A DNA stretch of 12,292 nt from Pseudomonadota bacterium (GTDB lineage Bacteria > Myxococcota > Myxococcia > Myxococcales > Myxococcaceae): the NCBI GenBank assembly GCA_023424585.1, contig JAFADT010000098.1:1-12292 (forward strand), written 5' to 3'. Shown in pieces: positions 1 to 6,689 of this stretch; positions within the stretch are counted from its first letter, which is position 1; the number at the start of each line of letters is the position of its first letter. The translations under genes and the position numbers were made by a program. Under the pieces are notes generated by a model. It was not told the origin of the DNA. It did not search any database and worked only from the letters and a program-made list of their open reading frames with translations.

Positions 1-1325
1 CGGGCGTCGTGCAGGCGCCGGCCGCTGCCCCGCCTGACACCGACGCGCAGCTCCCGGCTGCTCCTTCCGTGGCGGAAGCGGAGGAGCGCGCTCCCGCGCA
101 GGGCCTGGACACGCGCCCGGTGGATGCCCGCGCGCTGGCGGAGGCGCTGGCCGCGAAGGACGCCGCCGCGCTGGAGCCCGGCATGGTGCCTCCGCTGCCG
201 GTGCCCTCGCGTGAGAAGGCTCCGCCGTTCGGCAGGCTCCAGGGGCTGCCCCGCGCGCAGGACCTGGTGGCGCGCGCGAAGCTGGAGGGCAACAAGCTGG
301 TGGTGAAGGGCGGCAAGAGCGCGCCGGATCAGGTGCTCACCATCGACCCCGGCCTCCAGGCGTCCCTCACCAAGATCATGCAGAACTACCAGGTGCCCTA
401 CGGCGCCGCGGTGGTGCTGGAGCCCTCCACCGGCCGCGTCCTCGCGATGGCGGAGCACTCGGAGGCGAAGCCGGAGCTGCGCGGGCTGCCCATCCGCGCG
501 GTGTACCCGGCCGCCAGCATCTTCAAGATCGTCACCGGCAGCGCGCTCCTGGAGGCCGGCGTGTCGCCCGACACCGAGGCCTGCTTCCACGGCGGCAAGC
601 GCCGCCTGAGCGAGCGCCAGCTGGAGGACACCGAGCGCGACGGCGCCTGCTATTCGCTGGCGCTGGCCATGGGCAAGAGCGCCAACGTCATCTTCGCCAA
701 GATGACCAGCAAGCACCTGACCGCGGACGCCCTCAAGCGCATGGCGGCGCGCCTGCGCTTCAACCGCGAGATCCCCTTCGCCCAGCCGCTGGACGTGTCG
801 CTCGCGTACATCCCGGAGGACGGCTTCGCGCTCGCCAACACCGGCGCGGGCTTCGGCGACGTGTACCTGTCCCCGCTGCACGGCGCGCTGCTGGCCGCCG
901 TCGCCGCCAACGAGGGCCGCTGGGTGGACCCCGTGCTGGTGGAGCCGGAGCCCTTCATGCCCCTGCCGGAGCCGGAGCCCGTGCTCACCCCCACCGCCGC
1001 GCACGAGCTCACCCGGATGCTGGAGGAGACCGTCACCCACGGCACCGCGCGCGGCGTCTTCCGCGAGCGCGGCTTCCAGGTGAAGGACGCGGTGGGCAAG
1101 ACGGGCACGCTCGCGGACCGCGAGCCCTTCCGGGACTACTCGTGGTTCGTCGGCTTCGCGCCCAAGGACAACCCGCGCGTGGCCGTGGCCGCCCTCATCG
1201 TGAACGATCCGAAGTGGCGCATCCGCGGCTCCTACCTGGGCCGCGAGGCCCTGCGCCTGGCGCTGGAGCGCATCCCCGCGCCGGTGGAGCTGACGGCCCC
1301 CGCGGGCGCCGCCGGCAAGCACTGA
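1..1325 (+). CDS. Penicillin-binding protein, transpeptidase domain (5' end outside the window)
   Basis: DD-transpeptidase that would cross-link peptidoglycan stem peptides in the periplasm. Numbering from the GTG at 9, all three serine-acyltransferase motifs are present in order: SIFK (nucleophile Ser170, Lys173), SAN at 224-226 and KTG at 364-366. Residues 1-80 are an Ala/Pro/Glu-rich low-complexity linker. The catalytic domain starts around 105 (TIDPGLQ) and includes the usual stretch before the active serine (VVLEPSTGRVLAM). No membrane anchor or class B dimerisation domain is visible, and the frame stays open to the window edge, so the true start and an N-terminal anchor are probably upstream. 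The protein ends about 70 residues after KTG, normal for the family. The stop lies 8 bases from the stop of the convergent DUF4388 gene. Whether it is a divisome or elongasome type cannot be decided from this fragment. Confidence 0.9.
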   Translation, partial: GVVQAPAAAPPDTDAQLPAAPSVAEAEERAPAQGLDTRPVDARALAEALAAKDAAALEPGMVPPLPVPSREKAPPFGRLQGLPRAQDLVARAKLEGNKLVVKGGKSAPDQVLTIDPGLQASLTKIMQNYQVPYGAAVVLEPSTGRVLAMAEHSEAKPELRGLPIRAVYPAASIFKIVTGSALLEAGVSPDTEACFHGGKRRLSERQLEDTERDGACYSLALAMGKSANVIFAKMTSKHLTADALKRMAARLRFNREIPFAQPLDVSLAYIPEDGFALANTGAGFGDVYLSPLHGALLAAVAANEGRWVDPVLVEPEPFMPLPEPEPVLTPTAAHELTRMLEETVTHGTARGVFRERGFQVKDAVGKTGTLADREPFRDYSWFVGFAPKDNPRVAVAALIVNDPKWRIRGSYLGREALRLALERIPAPVELTAPAGAAGKH

Positions 1326-1333
1326 CGCCGCGC

Positions 1334-2530
1334 TCAGGACAGCGGGCGCGCGGTGAGCTTCACCAGCCCCGTGTCCACGAAGCCCTGGAAGAACTTCAGG
1401 GCCTCCAGCTCCTGGAGCGGCGACACATGCACGATGGCCGCCACGTCCCGCCGCCCGTTGATGCGCGACAGCAGGTAGCGCTCCGGTGACGTGAGGGGCA
1501 GCGTCTTCAGGTGCGCGGGCGTCACCAGCAGCGTCGGCACCCGCGACGGCTCCATCAGCGCCTTGCGCAGCTCCGTGAGCAGCCGCGCCTCCGCGTCGCG
1601 CAGCAGCTTCGTGGTGTGCTCGGTGGGCGCGATTTCATGCGCGCGCCTGGCCAGCGCCTCGCCGTCGCGCAGGTTGCCCGCGTCCAGGAAGAGCCGGGCG
1701 GCCTGGAGCACCTCGTCGGAGGAGGACTCGGAGCCGATGACGCTGCTCGAGCCCAGGTCGTCCTCGTCGTCCTCCTCCACCACCACGACCGTGTTCGCGC
1801 CGGGCTCCGGGGCGGGCAGGGGGGCCTCGTCCGACACCCGCAGCGCGTCCTGGCGGTAGAGCGCGTACAGCCGCTGGTAGAGGAAGAAGTCGGTGGCGTG
1901 CAGCGCCAGCGCCATGCCGTCGATGCTGAGGCCCTCCTTCGCGAGCTGCACGATGCGCTCGTCGATGCTGCCGGCCTTGCGGTCCGTCAGCTTGTGCGCG
2001 TCCACCTCCAGGCGCACGCGGCCGGAGGGGAAGACCGCGCGGATGGCCTGCCACGCCGTCTCGCGGAACTCGCCCTCGCGGTGCACGTCCAGCAGGTCCA
2101 CGCTGACCTCCAGGCCCTCCAGCTCCGGGACGACGTCCGTGGGACGGAAGTCGAAGCCGCCCTCCTCCCAGGTGAAGGCATCCAGCAGCATCTCCCGGAA
2201 CTTGTGGGAGAGCACCTGGCGCACCGTGGCCTCGGACACCGTGCCCGTCATCGTGAGGATCTTCCCCAGGAGGATGTGCGTCTCCGCCTGCGTGGCGAAC
2301 GCGCGCTCCAGCTGATCCTCCGTGAGGTGGCCCTGGTTGATCAGGAACTGGCCAAAGTATTCGCGCGGCTGGTTGGAGCTGGCGGTGATGACGTTGCCCT
2401 CGCGCAGCAAGAGCTGCTTGCGCACGTCTCCCCGCTCCACGTTCAGGGTGCCGGTGGCCCGGCGATTCCCGAGGTGGACGACCAGGTCCTTGAGGGGCAT
2501 CGTCGAAAAATCACCACACACGCCGCGCAT
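1334..2530 (-). CDS. DUF4388 (PATAN) domain protein with TPR-like and C-terminal winged-helix-like regions
   Basis: A 398-residue soluble protein with no signal peptide or membrane segment. Residues 1-150 match the DUF4388/PATAN pattern common in myxobacteria and often linked to signalling: GDFSTMPLKDLVVHLG at 6-21, then RRATGTL, then a surface loop and FDFRP. Residues 151-235 form a second folded region, followed by a Pro-rich and strongly acidic linker (EEDDEDD at 252-258). A helical TPR-like hairpin spans about 272-320. A C-terminal module at about 345-395 (ERYLLSRINGRRDVAAI...LKFFQGFVDTGLV) resembles the small helical ends of related myxobacterial proteins. I chose the ATG at 2530; a TTG six codons upstream (2548) is possible but would leave 3 bases before the divergent gene. 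The upstream AGGA has a long spacing (10 bases), so it is a weak ribosome site. The biochemical role is unknown; a scaffold or signalling role is inference. Confidence 0.82.
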   Translation of the reverse strand: MRGVCGDFSTMPLKDLVVHLGNRRATGTLNVERGDVRKQLLLREGNVITASSNQPREYFGQFLINQGHLTEDQLERAFATQAETHILLGKILTMTGTVSEATVRQVLSHKFREMLLDAFTWEEGGFDFRPTDVVPELEGLEVSVDLLDVHREGEFRETAWQAIRAVFPSGRVRLEVDAHKLTDRKAGSIDERIVQLAKEGLSIDGMALALHATDFFLYQRLYALYRQDALRVSDEAPLPAPEPGANTVVVVEEDDEDDLGSSSVIGSESSSDEVLQAARLFLDAGNLRDGEALARRAHEIAPTEHTTKLLRDAEARLLTELRKALMEPSRVPTLLVTPAHLKTLPLTSPERYLLSRINGRRDVAAIVHVSPLQELEALKFFQGFVDTGLVKLTARPLS

Positions 2531-2551
2531 CGAGCGCCCATCCTGCAACGC
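2531..2551. promoter_or_regulatory. Minimal divergent spacer between DUF4388 and glutaredoxin genes
   Basis: Only 21 bases separate the two divergent start codons (ATG at 2530 on minus, ATG at 2552 on plus). Promoters for each gene must therefore lie inside the other's coding sequence, or transcripts start at or near the initiation codon. No GGAGG-type site precedes the plus-strand ATG. The nearest A/T-rich patch is about 2505-2520, within the DUF4388 reading frame. No promoter hexamer can be named with confidence. Confidence 0.35.
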
Positions 2552-2830
2552 ATGCGAGTCGATATCTACTCGAAACCCCGGTGTTCCCTCTGTGAGAAGG
2601 CCCTCGCCGTGGTCGAAGCCGTGCGGTCCCGGCTGCCGTTCGAGCTCTACGTCACCGACATCCTCCAGAGCCCGGACCTCTTCGAGGCCTGGCGTTACGA
2701 CATCCCCGTGGTCCTCATCGAGGGCGTCCCTGTCTTCAAGTACAGGGTCGACGAGGCGACCCTGGAAGCCCGGATCCGCGAGGTGATGAATGGCATACCC
2801 ATTGCTAAAACCGTGGGCCAGGATGGGTAA
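2552..2830 (+). CDS. Glutaredoxin-family (thioredoxin-fold) protein
   Basis: A 92-residue cytosolic protein of the glutaredoxin-like (DUF836-type) group, expected to exchange thiols and disulfides with a protein or low-molecular-weight thiol partner. The N-terminal strand (MRVDIYSKP) leads into a CSLC redox motif (Cys11, Cys14), followed by a helix. The cis-proline signature is IPVV at 51-54, and the last strand and helix (VPVFKYRVDEATLEARI) complete the fold. Length suits a single-domain glutaredoxin. The same frame is open far upstream, but that part is antisense to the DUF4388 gene and not believable. The ATG at 2552 puts the strand-1/CxxC spacing exactly where the family has it. There is no clear Shine-Dalgarno sequence, so initiation may be leaderless or weak. 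The CSLC centre differs from the classic CPYC, so the specific substrate is unknown. Confidence 0.88.
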   Translation: MRVDIYSKPRCSLCEKALAVVEAVRSRLPFELYVTDILQSPDLFEAWRYDIPVVLIEGVPVFKYRVDEATLEARIREVMNGIPIAKTVGQDG

Positions 2831-2897
2831 CGAAGTGTCCTTCGCTAAGAAATCCGGGGGGATACGAAGGGCTCAGGAGTGACGGGGCTGTAAATCT

Positions 2898-2955
2898 GGG
2901 CGGGCAGGAGGGGTGGTGGGGAAGAAAATGCTGGAAGGGAGGGCGGGGCGGTGGG
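2898..2955 (+). promoter_or_regulatory. Two tandem G-quadruplex motifs in leader and start region
   Basis: On the coding strand, GGG runs at 2898-2900, 2902-2904, 2910-2913 and 2918-2921 have loops of 1, 5 and 4 bases. A second set at 2937-2939, 2941-2943, 2945-2948 and 2953-2955 has loops of 1, 1 and 4. Both satisfy the standard G3+ N1-7 quadruplex rule. The second set covers the purine-rich ribosome binding region and the GTG start at 2951, so folding in mRNA would compete with initiation. The motif is seen directly; folding and regulation are inferred, and G-runs are common in such GC-rich DNA. Confidence 0.45.
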
Positions 2956-3904
2956 CGTGAAGCGCAAGCGAGCGGGGAAGTCGGGCCAGCCTCCGACCGT
3001 GCTGCTGGTGGAGCCGCGCGCGGAGGACCTGGAGCGCACCCGGGCGCTCCTGGGGGAGGCCGGCTTTCGCGTCGTCCCCCTCACGCGCTTCGATGCGGCG
3101 GTGCCCCTGTTCGAGGTGATCCGCCCGGACGCGGTGCTGCTGGCCGCGCAGCCGCCGGACTTCGCGGCGGTGCAGACGGCGCGGCGCCTGCGGCAGGTGG
3201 GGCGCGGCACGGTTCCCATGCTGTACCTGGTGGATTCGCACGACCGGGACGCGTGGCGCTTCTGCGTGGAGAAGGGGCAGTGCGTGGACGTGGTGCCGCG
3301 CACGGCGGAGGGCGCGGAGCTGTCCCTGAAGCTGCACGCGCAGATGCGGCTGAAGCAGTCGGTGGAGCGCGCGGCGGCCGGGGAGGAGGCCGGCACGGCG
3401 CTCGCGCTGCATGATCCGGTGACGGGGCTCTACAACCGGCCGTTCCTCCTGGCCCTCATCGGGCTGGAGGCGCGGCGGACGGAGCGCTATGGCGGGACGT
3501 TCTCGGTGGTGGCGGCGGAGGTGACGGGGTGGAGCGCGCTTCGCAAGGAGCACGGCAAGAGCATGGCGGAGCGGCTGCTCGTCTACAGCGCGGTGGTGCT
3601 GGGCCAGACGGTGCGCGAGGCCGACGCGGTGGCGCGGGTGGGGGAGTGCGAGTTCGCCATGCTGCTGCCGGGCACTCCCGCGGAGGCGGTGCCGGACGTG
3701 CTGGCCCGGGTGGAGGCCCGGTTCGAGGCCGCCCGGTTCCAGATGGAGGGTCGCGTGGTGCGCACGGCGCTGGAACTGGGGGCGGTGAGCTTCCCGGACA
3801 CGGTGGGGGCGCCCACCCAGCTCCTGGGCGCGGCGCTCCAGACCTTGAGGCGGACACGCGAGCTACGGCGGGCAGCCGGTCCAGCCCGCCTGATGTCGGT
3901 TTGA
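2951..3904 (+). CDS. Pseudo-receiver plus degenerate GGDEF protein, candidate c-di-GMP effector
   Basis: A 317-residue cytosolic protein. Residues 15-130 have the receiver fold pattern (TVLLVEP...PDAVLLAAQPPD...), but the phosphoacceptor Asp is Ala65, the acidic pair is EP at 21-22 and the conserved Lys position is Arg117, so phosphorylation is not expected. Residues 152-305 form a GGDEF domain beginning HDPVTGLYNR. The signature is GECEF at 231-235 (nt 3641-3655) in place of GGDEF. By spacing, the usual metal and substrate residues are replaced too (metal Asp by Glu190, substrate Asn by Arg198, substrate Asp by Glu207). In contrast RxxD at 222-225 sits nine residues before GECEF, exactly the spacing of the inhibitory c-di-GMP site. 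I infer an inactive cyclase that may bind c-di-GMP. Start is GTG 2951 (GTG 2957 is possible), after a G-rich ribosome site. It lies 46 bases upstream of the NtrC-type regulator, probably in one transcript. Confidence 0.85.
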   Translation: MGVKRKRAGKSGQPPTVLLVEPRAEDLERTRALLGEAGFRVVPLTRFDAAVPLFEVIRPDAVLLAAQPPDFAAVQTARRLRQVGRGTVPMLYLVDSHDRDAWRFCVEKGQCVDVVPRTAEGAELSLKLHAQMRLKQSVERAAAGEEAGTALALHDPVTGLYNRPFLLALIGLEARRTERYGGTFSVVAAEVTGWSALRKEHGKSMAERLLVYSAVVLGQTVREADAVARVGECEFAMLLPGTPAEAVPDVLARVEARFEAARFQMEGRVVRTALELGAVSFPDTVGAPTQLLGAALQTLRRTRELRRAAGPARLMSV

Positions 3905-3938
3905 TTCAGTTCACGAGGGTTTGATGCACAGGGCGAGC

Positions 3939-3943
3939 GGAGG
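3939..3943 (+). promoter_or_regulatory. Ribosome binding site fixing the start of the NtrC-type regulator
   Basis: A GGAGG lies 7 bases upstream of the ATG at 3951. This favours 3951 over the in-frame TTG at 3921 and ATG at 3924, which would add ten residues not seen before the receiver fold and lack such a site. Confidence 0.75.
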
Positions 3944-3950
3944 CGAGGGG

Positions 3951-5612
3951 ATGGATCGGATCGCGGTGCTGGTGGTGGATGACGAGGAGTCGGTGCGCAC
4001 CTTCCTGTCCGAGCTGCTGGGCAGCTCGGGGTACCAGGTGCGCTGCGCGTCGAGCGGGACGCAGGCGCTGGAGATGCTCTCCGGCGGTTCGTTCGACGCG
4101 GTCCTCCTGGACGTGGTGATGCCGGAGATGAGCGGCCTGGAGGTGCTCCGGCGCTACCGGAGCACGGGGGGCACGGCCCCGGTCATCGTGTTGAGCGCGC
4201 TGTCGGGCGCGGACGACGCGGTGCGGGCGCTGAAGATGGGCGCCTCCGACTATCTGGCGAAGCCCTTTGGCAACGACGAGCTGCAGGACGTGCTCGCGCG
4301 CGCCCTGGGGACCCGCGTGCCGGAGCGGCAGGCGTCCGCGCCCGCGCCCCGCGTGGTGATCACGCCCGCGGAGGCCGCGGCGGAGGCCCGCGTGCTCATC
4401 TCCACGTCGCCGGCCATGCGCCGCGCGCGCGCGCTGGTGGAGCGCATCGCGGACACGGACGTGCCGGTGCTGCTCCTGGGGGAGTCCGGCACGGGCAAGG
4501 AGGTCATCGCCCGGGAGATCCACGCGCGCAGCCAGCGCCATGGCCGGCCGTTCATCAAGGTGAACTGCGCGGCGCTGCCGGGCGAGCTGCTGGAGAGCGA
4601 GCTGTTCGGCCACGAGCGGGGCGCGTTCACCGGCGCCACGGCGGAGAAGCCGGGCAAGTTCGAGCTGGCGGATCAGGGCACCATCTTCCTGGACGAGATC
4701 GGCGAGATGGCCATCCGCCTCCAGGCGAAGCTGCTCCAGGTGCTCCAGGACGAGGAGTTCTTCCGCGTCGGTGGCAAGAAGAGCGTCCGCGTGGACAGCC
4801 GCGTGGTGGTGGCGACGAACCGCGACCTGGAGAAGGAGATCGCGCTCGGCAACTTCCGCGAGGACCTCTACTACCGCCTCAACGTGGTGGCCATCCGCCT
4901 GCCGCCCCTGCGCGAGCGCCGCGAGGACGTGGTGCCGCTCACCGACCACTTCCTGAAGCGGTACGGTCGGGGCTTCATGACGAACGTGTCCGAGCTGCCC
5001 TCGGAGGTGCTCCACGCGTTCAGCGAGTACGAGTGGCCGGGCAACGTGCGCGAGCTGGAGAACATGGTGCGCCGGCTGTGCGTGCTGAAGGATCCGACCC
5101 TGGTGCTGGATGAGATCCACGCCAACGGCCGCGCGCCGGCGAGCGCCCCGTCGCTGCCCACGTCGTTCGGCGGTGGGGACGACTTCATCCCGACCCCGTC
5201 GCGCCACATGGAGGAGGTGGCCCGCGTCTTCGCGGCCCCGCCGACCGTGTCCTCGGCGACGGCGGGCTCCGGCGTGCAGGTGCTGGAGATGCCCGTGCGC
5301 GGCGCGTCGCTGACGCCGGCCCCGGTGGTGGAGGCCGCGCCGTCCAACGCCGTGACGCCGCAGCGGTACGCGAACCCGTTCGACGCGCCGCAGCCGCCGC
5401 CCCCTCCGCCGCCGGCCGGGGAGCTGTCGCTCAAGGACATCGGCAAGCGGGCGGCGATGCTCGCGGAGCGCGAGGCCATCCTCGCGATGCTCCAGCGCAC
5501 CGCGTGGAACAAGCGCCGCGCGGCGGGCAAGCTGCGCATCAGCTACAAGGCGCTGCTCTACAAGATCAAGGAGTGCGGCATCATCGACCCTCGCGCGAGC
5601 GCGGAGTTCTGA
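3951..5612 (+). CDS. NtrC-family sigma-54-dependent response regulator
   Basis: A 553-residue bacterial enhancer-binding protein that, once phosphorylated, should use ATP to open sigma-54 RNA polymerase promoters. Residues 1-120 are a complete receiver: acidic DDE at 10-12, phosphoacceptor Asp54 in LLDVVMPEMSG, Ser82 at the Thr/Ser switch position, and Lys104 in AKPF. The AAA+ domain spans about 148-390: Walker A GESGTGKE at 177-184, the sigma-54-contacting GAFTGA loop at 224-229, Walker B IFLDEIGE at 245-252, and sensor II WPGNVRELEN at 362-371. All catalytic motifs are intact. A Fis-type helix-turn-helix occupies about 500-545 (RRAAGKLRISYKALLYKIKE). A roughly 100-residue Ala/Pro-rich linker with seven consecutive prolines at 482-488 separates AAA+ from the DNA-binding end, longer than usual. 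No kinase partner is in the window. A strong terminator follows the gene. Its target promoters cannot be inferred. Confidence 0.95.
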   Translation: MDRIAVLVVDDEESVRTFLSELLGSSGYQVRCASSGTQALEMLSGGSFDAVLLDVVMPEMSGLEVLRRYRSTGGTAPVIVLSALSGADDAVRALKMGASDYLAKPFGNDELQDVLARALGTRVPERQASAPAPRVVITPAEAAAEARVLISTSPAMRRARALVERIADTDVPVLLLGESGTGKEVIAREIHARSQRHGRPFIKVNCAALPGELLESELFGHERGAFTGATAEKPGKFELADQGTIFLDEIGEMAIRLQAKLLQVLQDEEFFRVGGKKSVRVDSRVVVATNRDLEKEIALGNFREDLYYRLNVVAIRLPPLRERREDVVPLTDHFLKRYGRGFMTNVSELPSEVLHAFSEYEWPGNVRELENMVRRLCVLKDPTLVLDEIHANGRAPASAPSLPTSFGGGDDFIPTPSRHMEEVARVFAAPPTVSSATAGSGVQVLEMPVRGASLTPAPVVEAAPSNAVTPQRYANPFDAPQPPPPPPPAGELSLKDIGKRAAMLAEREAILAMLQRTAWNKRRAAGKLRISYKALLYKIKECGIIDPRASAEF

Positions 5613-5648
5613 GCCGCGCGCAGGGGCTGGGCGTGAAGCCGTGAGGTG

Positions 5649-5689
5649 ACGGCCCTCCTTCCGGATGACGGGAGGAGGGCCGTTCTCTT
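5649..5689 (+). terminator. Rho-independent-type terminator after the NtrC-type regulator
   Basis: A 15-base-pair stem pairs 5649-5663 with 5669-5683 (ACGGCCCTCCT paired with AGGAGGGCCGT at the base, one G-U wobble inside) around the 5-base loop GATGA. It is followed by a pyrimidine tail TCTCTT. It starts 36 bases after the stop at 5612 and ends before the next gene. The tail is not a pure T run, so the strength rests mainly on the stem. Confidence 0.82.
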
Positions 5690-5738
5690 GGGCCCCGGGC
5701 CTTGCGCGGAGCGGGCGTTGCCCGGTATCGCGGAGGCC

Positions 5739-6557
5739 ATGACCGCTCCGCTCCTCCTCCTTGGCTGTGGTTACACGCTCACGCGGCTCGCGGTGGCGGA
5801 GGCCCGCGCGGGCCGGGAGGTCCTGGCCACGACCCGGGATGCCTCCCGCCGCTCGGTGCTGGAGGGCGCGGGCGTCCGGGTGCTGTCGATGGAGGCCGCC
5901 CTGGCTCGCGCGGAGGGCGCGCACGTCGTGGACTCCGTTCCTCCGGAGGCCGGGCTGGATGCGCGGTTCGCGGAGGCCCTGTCGCGCTCGCGTCCCTCGC
6001 GGCTCGTCTACCTGTCCTCCACGGGCGTCTATGGCTCCGCGCGCGGGGACGTGGATGAGGCGACGCCCGTCGACCGGACCTCCGCCGCCTCCCGTGCGCG
6101 ACTGGACGCGGAGGCGCTCTTCCTCCCCCTGGGCGCGAGCGTGATGCGCATCGCGGGCATCTACGGCCCGGGGCGCGGCACGTCCGGCCGCCTGAAGGCG
6201 GGCACGCTGCGCCTCCCGGACTCAGGTGGGGGACGGCTCTCGCGCATCCACGTGGATGACCTGGTGGACGCGGTGCGTGTGGTGCTCGAGCGCGGGGGGC
6301 CGGGCGAGGTGTACTGCGCGGCCGACCGTCGGCCCGCGACGCAGGAGGAGACGGCCTCGTGGCTGTGTGAGCGGCTGGGGCTCCCCCTGCCGCCGCGCGT
6401 GCCCTTCGAGTCCCTCCATGAGTCCCTGCGCGGCGACCGCGCCATCCGCGCCGCGAAGCTGGAGGCCCTGGGCTGGACGCCTCGGTACCCGGACTTCACC
6501 ACCGGCTTCCTCGCGGCCATGGAGGAGGAGGCGCGCCAGGGGCAGGGCGTGGGGTGA
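5739..6557 (+). CDS. NAD(P)-binding extended-SDR/epimerase-like protein (YeeZ-like)
   Basis: A 272-residue cytosolic Rossmann-fold protein. The N-terminal LLLLGCGYTLTRLA (5-18) is the dinucleotide-binding glycine loop, of the GCGYTG type typical of YeeZ-like proteins. YLSSTGVYG at 91-99 is the extended-SDR strand with the catalytic-site serine/threonine, and RIAGIYGPGR at 137-146 and RIHVDDLVDAV at 169-179 are standard epimerase-family strands. The usual YxxxK catalytic pair is absent: the expected place (about 115-122) reads SAASRARL, with no tyrosine. It is therefore an atypical SDR whose reaction and substrate are unknown. I chose ATG 5739 because the glycine loop begins right after it; the GGAGG at 5732-5736 is only 2 bases away, unusually close. 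An in-frame TTG at 5718 would add seven residues. It sits after a strong terminator, so it probably has its own promoter in 5690-5738. Confidence 0.85.
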   Translation: MTAPLLLLGCGYTLTRLAVAEARAGREVLATTRDASRRSVLEGAGVRVLSMEAALARAEGAHVVDSVPPEAGLDARFAEALSRSRPSRLVYLSSTGVYGSARGDVDEATPVDRTSAASRARLDAEALFLPLGASVMRIAGIYGPGRGTSGRLKAGTLRLPDSGGGRLSRIHVDDLVDAVRVVLERGGPGEVYCAADRRPATQEETASWLCERLGLPLPPRVPFESLHESLRGDRAIRAAKLEALGWTPRYPDFTTGFLAAMEEEARQGQGVG

Positions 6558-6561
6558 CCTG

Positions 6562-6583
6562 GCGTCCGCCGCATTCCGGACGC
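6562..6583 (+). terminator. Hairpin just after the SDR gene, possible terminator
   Basis: A perfect 7-base GC-rich inverted repeat (GCGTCCG at 6562-6568, CGGACGC at 6577-6583) with an 8-base loop starts 5 bases after the stop at 6557. No T run follows, so it may aid Rho-dependent ending or 3' end stability rather than act as a classical intrinsic terminator. Confidence 0.35.
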
Positions 6584-6656
6584 TCGCGGCGCTCGAGCCC
6601 CTCCTGTCGGACATGCGGCCAAGGAGCGGGGCCCACGAGCGTTGGGAGGGATAGCA

Positions 6657-6689
6657 GGGGCCGCGCCACGCCAGACGGCCCCCGGGGGG
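6657..6689 (+). promoter_or_regulatory. Leader hairpin and C/G-run next to the start of the DMFase-like gene
   Basis: GGGGCCG at 6657-6663 and CGGCCCC at 6676-6682 form a perfect 7-base stem with a 12-base loop. The stem ends 7 bases before the ATG at 6690. A G6 run at 6684-6689 is the likely ribosome binding element for the ATG at 6690 or 6696, and it overlaps a palindromic C5G5. The C run can pair either in the hairpin or elsewhere, so alternative folds could expose or hide the ribosome site. This is inferred from base pairing alone. Confidence 0.35.

Noticed and set aside
1511..2551. Upstream extension of the glutaredoxin frame
   Set aside because: The added 347 residues are antisense to DUF4388 coding sequence and resemble no glutaredoxin N-terminus.
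2831..2844. Terminator after the glutaredoxin gene
   Set aside because: CGAAG/CTTCG gives only a 5-base stem with a 4-base loop and no T run follows; too weak to call.
3906..5924. A 672-codon minus-strand frame over the NtrC-type gene
   Set aside because: The opposite strand encodes an intact sigma-54 activator with every motif. The minus frame is His/Arg-rich and crosses the terminator.
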